Positions 55,110-64,000 of a stretch of DNA of 64,000 nt are shown one piece after another. The position numbers and the translations under genes were made by a program. The notes under the pieces are model-generated. The model did not search any database. It was not told where the DNA came from and saw only the letters and a list, made by a program, of their open reading frames with translations. The stretch lies in the NCBI GenBank assembly GCA_015068665.1, contig SVKB01000005.1, forward strand, positions 1 to 64,000, written 5' to 3'. Position 1 is the first letter of the stretch. Each line of letters begins with the position of its first letter. The stretch is from Oscillospiraceae bacterium. GTDB lineage: Bacteria > Bacillota > Clostridia > UMGS1840 > HGM11507.

Positions 55110-56231
55110 TTATCCTTTATGACGGGATATATTAAGAACTATACCCATAGCCGCCATATTAACAACTATTCCCGTGCCCCCTGCCGAGAAAAACGGAAGC
55201 ATTATTCCTGTTGAGGGAATAACATTGGTGGCAACAGCCATATTAAAAACCGCCTGGATTATAATGAGCATTCCGAGACCGAATGCCATATACAGCCCTA
55301 ACGGGTCGGGACACTCCAGAGCCACCTTCATACATCTTATAAATAAAAATACAAAAAGAATAAGAACAACAAGACCTCCGATAAGACCCAGCTCTTCACA
55401 GATAACCGAGAAAATATAGTCATTCTGCGGTTCGGGAAGATACATGTGCTTTTGTCTGCCACGGGTAAGTCCTAAACCGAAAAGTCCGCCTGAGCCGATG
55501 GCATACAAAGACTGAACAATCTGCCAGCCGTCTCCCTGTTTATCCAAAAACGGATTTCTGTATGCTAAAATTCGCTGCATACGGTAAGGCGAGGTAAAGG
55601 CCAGTATTGTTATACCCGCCACTGCAGCTCCTGCAGCAGGCAGATAATATTTAAGCTTCATACCGTAGCATATAAGCATTGAGCCTACGGTAAGTCCGAT
55701 AATTATTATAGCTGAGAAGTGAGGCTGTTTAAGAAGCATAAGTGCAGGAATTCCCACAAATACAAAAAGAGGTGTATAAATCTTTAAAAATGTTTGCTTT
55801 GAGGGCTCTATATTGGAAAGCACCGAAGCCATTATCAGCACCACTGAAACCTTCGTTATTTCCGAAGGCTGAAAGCTTCTTAACCCGGGAATGGGAAGAG
55901 AAAGCCATCTTTTCGCACCGTTTATGGTGCTTCCGAAGAATGCAACTGCAAGCAGAAGAACAATATTCAGCACAAAAATCCAGATTGCCAGCTTTTTATA
56001 TACTCTGTAGTCAATACTTGCGCAAACAAGCATCATAACAAGACCTACCCCGATTGCGGGAATCTGACTCTTCACAAAGGACAAGCTGTCATTCTGATAT
56101 GCTCTTGCAGAAGGAATACTTGCGGAAAAAATCATTACAAGCCCGAACACGGTAAGTATTATTACAGTTATAAAAAGCCACACATCAAAGGAGCCTTTTT
56201 TAGACGGTGTTTCATTCTGATGCTTTGTCAT
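55110..56231 (-). CDS. ftsW: FtsW/SpoVE-type SEDS glycosyltransferase
   Basis: 373 aa with about ten membrane helices. Polymerises lipid II with its partner PBP. GAKRWLSLPIPGLRSFQPSE contains the catalytic-loop signature; NDYIFSVICEELGLIGG and STGIMLPFFSAGGT follow. Between mraY/murF and murG; could be FtsW or the sporulation paralogue SpoVE. Confidence 0.93.
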   Translation of the reverse strand: MTKHQNETPSKKGSFDVWLFITVIILTVFGLVMIFSASIPSARAYQNDSLSFVKSQIPAIGVGLVMMLVCASIDYRVYKKLAIWIFVLNIVLLLAVAFFGSTINGAKRWLSLPIPGLRSFQPSEITKVSVVLIMASVLSNIEPSKQTFLKIYTPLFVFVGIPALMLLKQPHFSAIIIIGLTVGSMLICYGMKLKYYLPAAGAAVAGITILAFTSPYRMQRILAYRNPFLDKQGDGWQIVQSLYAIGSGGLFGLGLTRGRQKHMYLPEPQNDYIFSVICEELGLIGGLVVLILFVFLFIRCMKVALECPDPLGLYMAFGLGMLIIIQAVFNMAVATNVIPSTGIMLPFFSAGGTGIVVNMAAMGIVLNISRHKG

Positions 56232-56242
56232 TTACACACTTC

Positions 56243-57232
56243 CTAAATAATATTAACTGTGGCAAAAAGACCGATTACGCATGCCACAAGGGTTATCAGG
56301 GATGCAATAAGAACAACCTGATTTTCGCTGTAACCTGAATATTCCAGGTGATGATGATATGGAGACATTTTGAAAATTTTTCTTTTCTTAGCTTCCTCGG
56401 GACCGTATTTAGCCTTCATAAGCTTGAACCAGCTTACCTGAATAACTACCGAAAGTCCTTCGAAAATATAGAAAATACCCATTATAACTATAAGGAGCGG
56501 ATTGCCGATTGCAACACAGATACCTGTAACAAGTCCGCCTAAGAACAAAGAACCTGTATCTCCCATAAATACCTTTGCCGGATGGATATTGAAAAAAAGA
56601 TAAGCTATAAGAGCGCCAACCGCAGAGGCTGCCAGGAAGGAAAGTCCCATTATATTTTTCATATAAAGGATTATTGCAAGAAATACGCATACTACCGTTG
56701 TTACGCTTCCTGCAAGACCGTCAACTCCGTCGGTAAGATTAACGGTATTCACAACATAGAAAATACCGAGAACAGCCAAAGGATAATAGAAATACCATAA
56801 ATCCCATGTTACCGATGTAAAGGGAAGGGCGATTTTAGTATCTGTAAGCCCCATATATTTTAAAATAAATACAAATGCTACATCAAGAACGAGCAATAAC
56901 ACGGTTTTTTGTTTAACAGATAAGCCTTCATTCTTGCCCCTTTTTATAATAAGAGCATCGTCAATTCCGCCAACAAGACCGCAGACAAAAGCAAATGCCA
57001 AAACCACATAGCCTCTTATATCCAGAGGGAATATAAAGGATGCTATGATAATTGCAAGCATAAAGCCTATTCCCCCCATTGTGGGAGTGCCTGCCTTTTT
57101 CTTGTGGGATTCGGGACCGCATTCCCTTATGCTCTGACCGAATTTGAATTTATACAGCAACGGTATCAGCGCTAAAAATGCTACAAGGGAAACAGCAAAT
57201 GAAACTATAAGATTAATTATTATTTTTTCCAT
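56243..57232 (-). CDS. mraY: Phospho-MurNAc-pentapeptide transferase
   Basis: 329 aa, ten membrane helices. Makes lipid I. KKAGTPTMGGIGFM, NLTDGVDGLAG, FMGDTGSLFLGG and SPYHHHLEYSG are the catalytic and metal-binding motifs. Starts 1 nt after murF. Confidence 0.97.
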   Translation of the reverse strand: MEKIIINLIVSFAVSLVAFLALIPLLYKFKFGQSIRECGPESHKKKAGTPTMGGIGFMLAIIIASFIFPLDIRGYVVLAFAFVCGLVGGIDDALIIKRGKNEGLSVKQKTVLLLVLDVAFVFILKYMGLTDTKIALPFTSVTWDLWYFYYPLAVLGIFYVVNTVNLTDGVDGLAGSVTTVVCVFLAIILYMKNIMGLSFLAASAVGALIAYLFFNIHPAKVFMGDTGSLFLGGLVTGICVAIGNPLLIVIMGIFYIFEGLSVVIQVSWFKLMKAKYGPEEAKKRKIFKMSPYHHHLEYSGYSENQVVLIASLITLVACVIGLFATVNII

Positions 57233-57233
57233 T

Positions 57234-58577
57234 TTATTTTATTAAGCCTTCGCTTATTTCCTCCATCTTATATTTTCTTGAACCCTTGATTAAAATTACA
57301 TCCCCGTCTTCTATAATGCTTTTCAGATATTCAAGGGTTTTTTCGTTATTTTCTATATTTACGGTGGCAAAGCCTTTTGCCTCTGCTCCTTTATTTATGG
57401 CAAGCGCATCCTCGGTAACGGTTATTAAAATATCAATTCCGCAGTCGGCAATATCCTCGCCAAGCTTATATAAAAGCTTATCACGGTAGCTTCCCAGCTC
57501 CAGCACCGAGCCGAAAACAACGATTTTTCTCTTTCCGGGATATTCCTTAAGCACCTGAAGTGCCGCACGCATTGAATCGGGTGCCGCGTTATAGCAGTCG
57601 GCAATAACAGTGAAATTATCCTTTTTAATTATATTCTGCCTTATGCCTTCCGCTCTGAAGTCTGCAAGACCTTCCTTTATTTCTTCATAGCTTCCGCCAA
57701 GCATCTTACCGATTACAATTGAGCAAAGCGCATTAAGCACATTATGCTCACCGGGAACATTGATACGGTATTCCTTCCCTTCAACTGAGAAGGTGGTATA
57801 ATCTCCCATATTTTCAATTTTTTCAGGACAAATATCACTTTCCTTATTTTTTACCCCGTAATATATTATTTTATTGGGAACAGTATCCTTAACACTGTAT
57901 AAAAGTGAATCATCTCCGTTTAAAACAAGAACTCCCTCTTTATCCATTCCGTTTACAATCTCAAGCTTTGCCTTTAAAATTCCTTCACGGGAGCCTAAAT
58001 TTTCAATATGAGAATAACCTATATTGGTTATTACCCCGATATCCGGCTTTACAATTTTTGAAAGATAGTCAATTTCTCCGAAGTGATTCATTCCCATTTC
58101 AAAAACTGCCGTTTTTTCATCCTCAAGACGAAAAGCTGTCAGGGGAACTCCTATATCATTGTTGAAATTTCCCGAGGTTACAAGGGTGGGAGCAATTTTC
58201 GAAAGCACCGAGCCAAGCATATCCTTGGTTGTGGTCTTTCCAACGCTTCCTGTAATTGCAATTCTTTTGGGGTTAAGCTTATCTATATAGTACCGCCCCA
58301 GCATTCCCATTGCTTTTTTTGTATCCTCAACGAGGATAACGGTTGCAAAGGGGAAATCAATCTCTTTTGAGCTTAAGACAACCTTACAGCCCTTATTGGT
58401 AATCACATCTTCCAGAAAGTCATGAGCATCGAAGCGTTCACCTATTATTGGAATAAAAAGGCACTGACTGTCTGCAACACGGCTGTCGGTACAAATTTTG
58501 GTTATTTCCTTTATTTCACCCTCTGAAATTATTTTACCCGATACGGCATTTAAGATTTCAATGATATTTAATTTCAT
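57234..58577 (-). CDS. murF: UDP-MurNAc-tripeptide--D-Ala-D-Ala ligase
   Basis: 447 aa. Adds D-Ala-D-Ala to the precursor. ITGSVGKTTTKDMLGSVL (P-loop), MNHFGEIDYLSKIVKPDIGVITNIGYSH (in pieces), DCYNAAPDSMRAAL are characteristic. Standard length. Confidence 0.96.
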   Translation of the reverse strand: MKLNIIEILNAVSGKIISEGEIKEITKICTDSRVADSQCLFIPIIGERFDAHDFLEDVITNKGCKVVLSSKEIDFPFATVILVEDTKKAMGMLGRYYIDKLNPKRIAITGSVGKTTTKDMLGSVLSKIAPTLVTSGNFNNDIGVPLTAFRLEDEKTAVFEMGMNHFGEIDYLSKIVKPDIGVITNIGYSHIENLGSREGILKAKLEIVNGMDKEGVLVLNGDDSLLYSVKDTVPNKIIYYGVKNKESDICPEKIENMGDYTTFSVEGKEYRINVPGEHNVLNALCSIVIGKMLGGSYEEIKEGLADFRAEGIRQNIIKKDNFTVIADCYNAAPDSMRAALQVLKEYPGKRKIVVFGSVLELGSYRDKLLYKLGEDIADCGIDILITVTEDALAINKGAEAKGFATVNIENNEKTLEYLKSIIEDGDVILIKGSRKYKMEEISEGLIK

Positions 58578-58599
58578 ATAAATCCCCTTCCCGATGTAT

Positions 58600-60030
58600 C
58601 TATTCTGATAAGATGCCCAAAACTATTTCCCTCTCGTCAAAATGTTTTTTTTCTTTTCCGATAATCTGATAGGTTTCGTGGCCCTTACCTGCAAGCAAAA
58701 CAATATCCCCCGCCTTTGCCATATCAAGAGCAAAAGCAATTGCCTCCTTGCGGTTTTCAACGGTTGTATAATTATCTTTGGTAACACCTTCGACAATATC
58801 CTTAATGATTAAAGAAGGGTCCTCCGTTCTCGGATTATCCGAGGTGATAATTACAAAATCTGAATTTTCGGTGGCAATTTTTGCCATCTGAGGTCTTTTG
58901 GTTTTATCCCTGTCCCCTCCGCAGCCGAACAAAGTAATAAGTCTGCCTTTTTTTATTTTATTAAGAGATTCTATTACATTCAAAAGCCCATCGGGGGTAT
59001 GTGCATAATCAATAATTACGGTGTAATCAGTACCGGTTTCAACCTTTTCCACTCTGCCTTTAATACCCGACTGCTTTTTGAGGGCGTTTTTTATAAAGGG
59101 AAACGGAATTTTTAAAGAAAGGGCTACCGCTATTGCCAGAAGTGAATTCTTAACCATAAATTCTCCGGGGAGCGGAAGGTTGATTCTTACAGTTTCTTCA
59201 CCGTATTTAACGGTATAGGATACTCCGGAATCGGAAACATTTATCTCATGGGCACTTACATCCCCTTTTTCCATTCCGTAGGTAAGAAGCTTTGAGGTAA
59301 CCTTGCTTTTCATATATTTAAAGCGCTCGTCGTCTTCGTTTAAAATACATAAATCGGATTTTCCGAAAAGCATACATTTTGCATCGGTGTATGCCTCCAT
59401 TGTTTTATGGAAGTCAAGATGATCCTGAGTAATATTGGTAATACCGCCCACATCAAACTGAATCTCTGCCACACGGTCAAGATAAAGGGAGTGGGAGGAA
59501 ACCTCCATAACAAGATAGTCTACCTTTTCCTCAACCATTTTATATAAAAGCTGATTGAACTCCAAAGAATCCGGAGTAGTTCTTTCCGAAGGGTATTCCC
59601 GGGCTCCTATCATTATGTTATTGGTTCCGATTAAGCCCACCTTATAGCCACATTCCTCAAGAATGCTCTTTATCATAGTGGTGGTTGAGGTTTTCCCGTT
59701 GGTACCGGTAATACCGATGCTTCTTAATTTTGTTGAAGGGTATCCGTAAAAGCAGGCTGAAAGATAGCTCATTGCCTTTCTTGAATTTCCGACAAAAATC
59801 TTTGGTATATCTATATCAACATTATCCTCACAAACAATTGCAACGGCACCCTTTTCCACAGCTGACTTTGCATATTTATGACCGTCACTCTCATAGCCCT
59901 TTACGCACACGAACAAATCCCCCGGCTTTGCTTTTCTTGAATCATAGCAAAGACCGGAAATCTCCATGTCAAGCTGCACTCCCACAAGGGCATCAAAATC
60001 AATGCTTTCCAATAACTTTTCCAGTAACAT
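58600..60030 (-). CDS. murE: UDP-MurNAc-L-Ala-D-Glu--meso-DAP ligase
   Basis: 476 aa. Adds the third stem-peptide residue. P-loop ITGTNGKTSTTTMIK; DYAHTPDGLLNV; SDNPRTEDP contains the DNPR motif associated with meso-diaminopimelate rather than lysine, so the cell wall is probably A1gamma type. 14 nt after the PBP gene. Confidence 0.96.
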   Translation of the reverse strand: MLLEKLLESIDFDALVGVQLDMEISGLCYDSRKAKPGDLFVCVKGYESDGHKYAKSAVEKGAVAIVCEDNVDIDIPKIFVGNSRKAMSYLSACFYGYPSTKLRSIGITGTNGKTSTTTMIKSILEECGYKVGLIGTNNIMIGAREYPSERTTPDSLEFNQLLYKMVEEKVDYLVMEVSSHSLYLDRVAEIQFDVGGITNITQDHLDFHKTMEAYTDAKCMLFGKSDLCILNEDDERFKYMKSKVTSKLLTYGMEKGDVSAHEINVSDSGVSYTVKYGEETVRINLPLPGEFMVKNSLLAIAVALSLKIPFPFIKNALKKQSGIKGRVEKVETGTDYTVIIDYAHTPDGLLNVIESLNKIKKGRLITLFGCGGDRDKTKRPQMAKIATENSDFVIITSDNPRTEDPSLIIKDIVEGVTKDNYTTVENRKEAIAFALDMAKAGDIVLLAGKGHETYQIIGKEKKHFDEREIVLGILSE

Positions 60031-60044
60031 TTTTTATATCCTTT

Positions 60045-62228
60045 CTATTTGAACTCTGCCTTTATGACGCTTCCCGCGTCTGCAAACTGACCTGCTTCAA
60101 TACTTTGCGATACGCATTTTAAAGTATCGGCCAGTTCTTCTGTAACCGTCGCTTCAAGCGTCAAACCACTGTCGCTTACAATTTTATATGCTTCGTTATA
60201 GGTTTTTCCGATTATATCGGGAACAACCATTTTTTCCGCTTCGGTACGCTCCTCGGTGTAAAGGATTACCGTTGCCGATTCGGCAACCACAACATTAGCC
60301 TTGGGCACCTGATCTAAAACTATCTCACCCTTGCCCTCTATTTTATATTTTAAAGAGGTGTATTTAAGCATTTCTCTTGCAGTATCAACAGGCTTTCCTA
60401 TGCAGTCGGGAACTGTATATTCCTTTTCCTTTTCCTCCTCGGTTAAATCAGGCTCAACGCCTAAATATCTTAAACAATCCTCCATAATACGCTTAACTAC
60501 GGGAGCGGCAATGATACCGCCCATATGCTGACCGCCTTCAGGCTCATCAAGAATAATAAGACAGGCAATCTGCGGATCGTTGGCAGGAGCAAAGCCTACG
60601 AAGGAGGCTATATATTTCTGATTACCTCGGGGCTGCTTTTCACTGGTACCTGTTTTACCCGCAATATGATAGCCCTTTATAAAGGCACTCTTACCGCTAC
60701 CGTCGGTTACAACATTTTCAAGCACCTGACACAAAAGCCCGGAGGTTTCTTCACTTATAACCTGTCTTACAACATCGGTTTCGAATTCCTTTATAACATT
60801 TCCGTCGTTATCGGTATATTTTTTAACTATGTATGGTCTTAAAAGCTTGCCGTCATTGGCAACTGCCGACACCGCCGTTATCATCTGAAGCGGTGTTACC
60901 TGGAAGCCCTGACCGAAGGAGGAGGTTGCAAGCTCGGTAACATTGAAATTCTGCGGAGTAAAGAATATACCGGTGGTTTCACCGTTTAACTCTATACCCG
61001 TTCTTTCGGTAAAGCCGAATGCCTTATAGAATTTATAGAAATCTTCCTTGCCAATCTTTTCTCCGATATCCATAAATACAGGGTTACAGGAGTTTTTTAT
61101 ACCTTCAACAAAATTCTGAACACCGTGACCGACTGTTTTCCAGCAATGGATTCTGTATCCTCCGACCTGCTTGTAGCCGTTACAGTTAAAGGAGGTATTC
61201 AGATTTATTTTTCCTGTTTCAAGACCGATTGCCGACATAATAATCTTGAAGGTTGAGCCCGGCTCATAGCTGTCAACAACAGCCTTGTTACGCCACATTT
61301 TAGAAAGGGCATCCGACTGGGACTGCTGTCTCTTTTTTGCATCGGGAATTGCCGCAAGCTCAGCACTTACCTGCGGATTATTAAGGGTAAAGGGATTATT
61401 AAGATCAAAATCCGGTTTAGTTGCCATAGCAAGAATTTCACCTGTTTTAACATCCATAATAATTCCTGCTGCACCGTTATTTATCTTGTTATCTATAACC
61501 GCAGTTTCAAGATGCTTTTCAAGAAAATGCTGCATAGTCTGGTCAATGGTAAGAACTACGTTGGAGCCCGATTCGGGAGTATGATATCTTTCATACTTAT
61601 AGGGCATCTCGCCGCCGCTGCCGCTTTTTGCGGTAACAATTCTTCCGGGCTTTCCTTTAAGAACTGAATCACAAATCATTTCAAGTCCCCAAAGTCCCTG
61701 ACCGTCAGTACCGGTAAAGCCGATAACGTGAGCGGCAACATTACCTCCCGGATAGTATCTTTTCGATTCCTCTTCAAAGGAAATACCGTGATATTCCTTT
61801 TCTTCAAGAACTGCTCTTAATTTATTTGCAACATCCTTTTCAACCTTTTTCTTTATGGGCTCGTAAGCTGACTGCTTTTCAATTTTTGCCCTTACCTCTT
61901 CAATATCAACCTCGAGAGTTTCCGAAAGAAGCTTTGCAACCTCCTCTTTAAAGCCGTCATCCCTTACAATTTTAGGAGTAATACTTACAGTTTCAACCGA
62001 AGCACTTACCGCAAGAGGTTTCATATTTCTGTCATAGATGGTTCCGCGGGGCGGAGTTATAAGACGGTCTCTGGTCTGCTGCTCTATTGCTTCTTTTTTA
62101 TACTGAGGACCTTTTATAAGTGTAGTATCCACAAGAGCTATTACAACAGCTGAAAACATAAAAAACACAGCAATCATTATATAAATTATTCTCTTTTTCG
62201 CTTTATGAATAATATTAGGTGCTGCCAT
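60045..62228 (-). CDS. PASTA-containing class B PBP (SpoVD/FtsI)
   Basis: 727 aa. Transpeptidase for septal or spore peptidoglycan. One membrane helix (14-34), dimerisation domain, transpeptidase with SxxK S325TFK, SxN S380CN and KTG K525TG, then two PASTA repeats (about 603-665 and 672-727). PASTA repeats are typical of SpoVD or PBP2x-like enzymes. Start follows AAGGAG. It is the only class B PBP in the cluster, so it may do the FtsI job. Confidence 0.95.
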   Translation of the reverse strand: MAAPNIIHKAKKRIIYIMIAVFFMFSAVVIALVDTTLIKGPQYKKEAIEQQTRDRLITPPRGTIYDRNMKPLAVSASVETVSITPKIVRDDGFKEEVAKLLSETLEVDIEEVRAKIEKQSAYEPIKKKVEKDVANKLRAVLEEKEYHGISFEEESKRYYPGGNVAAHVIGFTGTDGQGLWGLEMICDSVLKGKPGRIVTAKSGSGGEMPYKYERYHTPESGSNVVLTIDQTMQHFLEKHLETAVIDNKINNGAAGIIMDVKTGEILAMATKPDFDLNNPFTLNNPQVSAELAAIPDAKKRQQSQSDALSKMWRNKAVVDSYEPGSTFKIIMSAIGLETGKINLNTSFNCNGYKQVGGYRIHCWKTVGHGVQNFVEGIKNSCNPVFMDIGEKIGKEDFYKFYKAFGFTERTGIELNGETTGIFFTPQNFNVTELATSSFGQGFQVTPLQMITAVSAVANDGKLLRPYIVKKYTDNDGNVIKEFETDVVRQVISEETSGLLCQVLENVVTDGSGKSAFIKGYHIAGKTGTSEKQPRGNQKYIASFVGFAPANDPQIACLIILDEPEGGQHMGGIIAAPVVKRIMEDCLRYLGVEPDLTEEEKEKEYTVPDCIGKPVDTAREMLKYTSLKYKIEGKGEIVLDQVPKANVVVAESATVILYTEERTEAEKMVVPDIIGKTYNEAYKIVSDSGLTLEATVTEELADTLKCVSQSIEAGQFADAGSVIKAEFK

Positions 62229-62296
62229 AAAAAACTCCTTCTATAATTATAATGAGGGGAATGTTATCATTCCCCTTACAATTAATATGCTATCAG

Positions 62297-62767
62297 TTAA
62301 TTTGAATATGCATAATACCCGTTTATAGTCCTTATCAAGGAAGCCACTATATTGGAATTGTCTGCCTTTCCTTCCGATGTATCAAACACTATTCCGTAAT
62401 CCTTAGGCTCGGTGTTTATGTATACTATCTGACTCTTTTTAGGCTGATTCATATCCAGCTGTGCAATAGCAATCTCTTCAACCTTTCTTAAGTCGATTTT
62501 TGAGTTTATATCAACCTCAAGCTTCTTGTTATAGGAGCAAAGCTCATTATATTCAGTTTTCATATCGTTAAGAGCAATCTTTTGTTCATTGATTTCAACT
62601 GTTTTAAATAGCAGTGATGCAACTATTGCCACAATATATACTGCGCAGATAAAGGCAAACATTCCGGATTTTTTCTTTTTCACGCTGCCTTTTTTAATCT
62701 CGTTAACGAGATTTTCAACCTCATCATGCTCTTCAATCTGATAAGCAAGCTTCGTCCTTTTCTTCAT
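62297..62767 (-). CDS. ftsL: FtsL-like division protein
   Basis: 156 aa. Cytoplasmic basic region, one membrane helix (about 36-56), then a leucine-zipper-like coiled coil (INEQKIALNDMKTEYNELCSYNKKL) and IDLRKVEEIAIAQLDMNQP as in FtsL/DivIC. The start overlaps the rsmH 3' end by 35 nt; AGGTGG precedes it. Confidence 0.88.
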   Translation of the reverse strand: MKKRTKLAYQIEEHDEVENLVNEIKKGSVKKKKSGMFAFICAVYIVAIVASLLFKTVEINEQKIALNDMKTEYNELCSYNKKLEVDINSKIDLRKVEEIAIAQLDMNQPKKSQIVYINTEPKDYGIVFDTSEGKADNSNIVASLIRTINGYYAYSN

Positions 62768-63707
62768 TTTCTTCCACCTTTTCTATAACTCGTAATTTTG
62801 CGCTTGATGCTCTTAGATTTTCATCAAGCTCCTTTTCATCAGCTATTATGGGTTTTTTGTTTATCAGCTTACCCTTAGGGGTATTGCCGCATACACATAC
62901 AGGAAAATCCTTGGGGCAGATGCACCCTTTTGTATAATCATTGAAAACATTTTTAACAATCCTGTCCTCAAGGGAATGGAAGGTTATTACCGCAAGTCTT
63001 CCTCCTACCTTTAAAGAGGTGAAGAAATCCTTAACCGCACCTGTAAGAAGCGTAAGTTCCTGATTTACCTCAATGCGGATTGCCTGAAAGGTACGCTTTG
63101 CCTTATGAGGACCCTTAAGGGCAATTTTCTGCGGCATTGAGCTGTTTATTATTTCCACCAGCTCAAAGGTTGTTTCAATGGGCTTTATTTCTCTTCTTTT
63201 AACAATATTTGAGGCAATGCTTTTTGCAAATCTTTCCTCACCGTAATCCCTTATAATACGGAACAGCTCTGAAAATTCATAGCCGTTTACTACATCACGG
63301 GCAGTTATTCCCATTTCCTGATCCATCCTCATATCAAGGGGGGAATCAAAACGGTAGGAAAAGCCTCTTTTTTCATTATCAAGCTGATAGGATGACACAC
63401 CTAAATCGGCAAGAATTCCGTCAACCTTATCTATATTAAGCTCTTTTAATACATTCTTTATCTCACTGTAGTTGGAATGAACGGTTATAACCTTACATTT
63501 AAGATCGGAAAGTCTTTCGCCTGCCGCCTTAAGAGCTTCCTTATCCCTGTCAATTCCAATCAGAATACCTTTTTCGGAAAGTCTTTCACCGATTAAGTGA
63601 CTGTGACCTCCTCCGCCAAGGGTAGCATCCACATATATTCCGTCAGGCTTTATATCAAGTCCTTCAATACACTGAAGGGGCATTATTGGCTTATGTTCAA
63701 AAATCAT
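62733..63707 (-). CDS. rsmH: 16S rRNA m4C1402 methyltransferase
   Basis: 324 aa. KPIMPLQCIEGLDIKPDGIYVDATLGGGGHS (in parts), ILADLGVSSYQLD, SPLDMRMDQ and ITFHSLEDRIVK identify RsmH. ATG overlaps the mraZ stop codon (ATGA). Standard mraZ-rsmH-ftsL-PBP order. Confidence 0.97.
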   Translation of the reverse strand: MIFEHKPIMPLQCIEGLDIKPDGIYVDATLGGGGHSHLIGERLSEKGILIGIDRDKEALKAAGERLSDLKCKVITVHSNYSEIKNVLKELNIDKVDGILADLGVSSYQLDNEKRGFSYRFDSPLDMRMDQEMGITARDVVNGYEFSELFRIIRDYGEERFAKSIASNIVKRREIKPIETTFELVEIINSSMPQKIALKGPHKAKRTFQAIRIEVNQELTLLTGAVKDFFTSLKVGGRLAVITFHSLEDRIVKNVFNDYTKGCICPKDFPVCVCGNTPKGKLINKKPIIADEKELDENLRASSAKLRVIEKVEENEEKDEACLSD

Positions 63708-64000
63708 ATTCCGAGTATCTCCATCTGAGCTGCTACGATATCAGCATCATCAGCTCCGCCTTCAATATCCTTATCATAGGTTTCCGCCGCCCATATTTCC
63801 AGACGGTTGCCCACACCGGATATAACTATTTCCTTATCAAGCTTTGCATATTTTTTCAAAAAATCGGATACAAGCACTCTGCCCTGCTTATCACAGGAGG
63901 CTTCGTCGGTATTACTGAAAAAGAATCTCTGAATCTTTGCACCGGTAGATAAAGGTAAAGCGCGAATCTTATCTTCGAACTTTTTCCACTCTGTTTCCGG
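63704..64000 (-). CDS. mraZ: Transcriptional regulator MraZ (partial, runs off the right edge)
   Basis: 98 C-terminal codons; the N-terminus lies beyond the window. ALPLSTGAKIQRFFFSNTDE, CDKQGRVLVSDFLKKYAKLD and ISGVGNRLEIWAAETYDK are the second AbrB-like repeat. MraZ normally represses the dcw operon it heads. Confidence 0.93.
   Translation of the reverse strand, partial: PETEWKKFEDKIRALPLSTGAKIQRFFFSNTDEASCDKQGRVLVSDFLKKYAKLDKEIVISGVGNRLEIWAAETYDKDIEGGADDADIVAAQMEILGI

Overview
This 64 kb window reads as a chromosomal segment of a low-GC, spore-lineage Firmicute of class Clostridia, probably an uncultured gut-type lineage. Evidence for this: the hrcA-grpE-dnaK-dnaJ-prmA operon has a perfect CIRCE element; ctsR-mcsA-mcsB-clpC sits behind a CtsR operator; RNase P RNA is A-type; remA and yqzL homologues and a GerMN-domain protein are present; the dcw cluster has a PASTA-bearing SpoVD/FtsI; and MurE has the DNPR motif of meso-diaminopimelate enzymes. 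No 16S gene is present, so the genus cannot be given.

Layout. 0.1-4.2 kb (-): an exopolysaccharide control operon (CpsC, BY-kinase CpsD, PHP phosphatase CpsB, a PglF/CapD-type sugar dehydratase). 4.3-5.9 kb (+): rpsF-ssb-rpsR, then RNase P RNA. 5.9-8.6 kb (+): an isolated secreted PL6-type polysaccharide lyase. 8.6-14.1 kb (-): a GerMN protein, an O-antigen-ligase-like protein, a nucleotidyltransferase, a SLOG protein, yicC, remA, gmk and rpoZ. 14.2-19.9 kb: yqzL, then the heat-shock operon. 20.0-21.7 kb: an accessory island with a SLOG gene and a ribbon-helix-helix gene between ~260-bp inverted copies of a hairpin array. 21.7-26.1 kb (-): a TetM-like GTPase fused to a YacP/Rae1-like NYN nuclease, an FrhB-like protein and an EamA transporter. 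26.2-28.3 kb: tRNA-Gln(CTG), another hairpin array, a gene remnant, and an sfsA gene split by a 273-bp MITE. 28.3-38.2 kb (-): recG, a LexA-like regulator, VanW, a PdaA-like deacetylase, an aconitase-family hydratase, glyS and rsmE. 38.4-39.7 kb (+): mrp and a C_GCAxxG_C_C gene. 39.9-41.8 kb (-): a purine-type permease and a phosphoribosyltransferase. 42.1-46.5 kb (+): the ctsR operon. 46.5-48.1 kb: a second SLOG/regulator island with arrays and a second MITE. 48.2-64.0 kb (-): tyrS, ftsZ and the dcw cell-wall/division cluster, running off the right edge inside mraZ.

The most unusual content is non-coding. Short arrays alternate a fixed 5-7-nt linker (ATATCGA, AATTCAT or TGAAA, depending on family) with small palindromes that differ from unit to unit. 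Two nearly identical composite copies differ only at hairpin loops or loop-closing positions. The two array-rich islands each carry a SLOG-fold protein and a small DNA-binding regulator. Separately, a TA-flanked MITE family (ends GCCGTCGG...CCGACGGC) has two copies of exactly 273 bp; removing one from sfsA with one TA restores the reading frame. All functional statements rest on reading motifs by eye; no database search was run.
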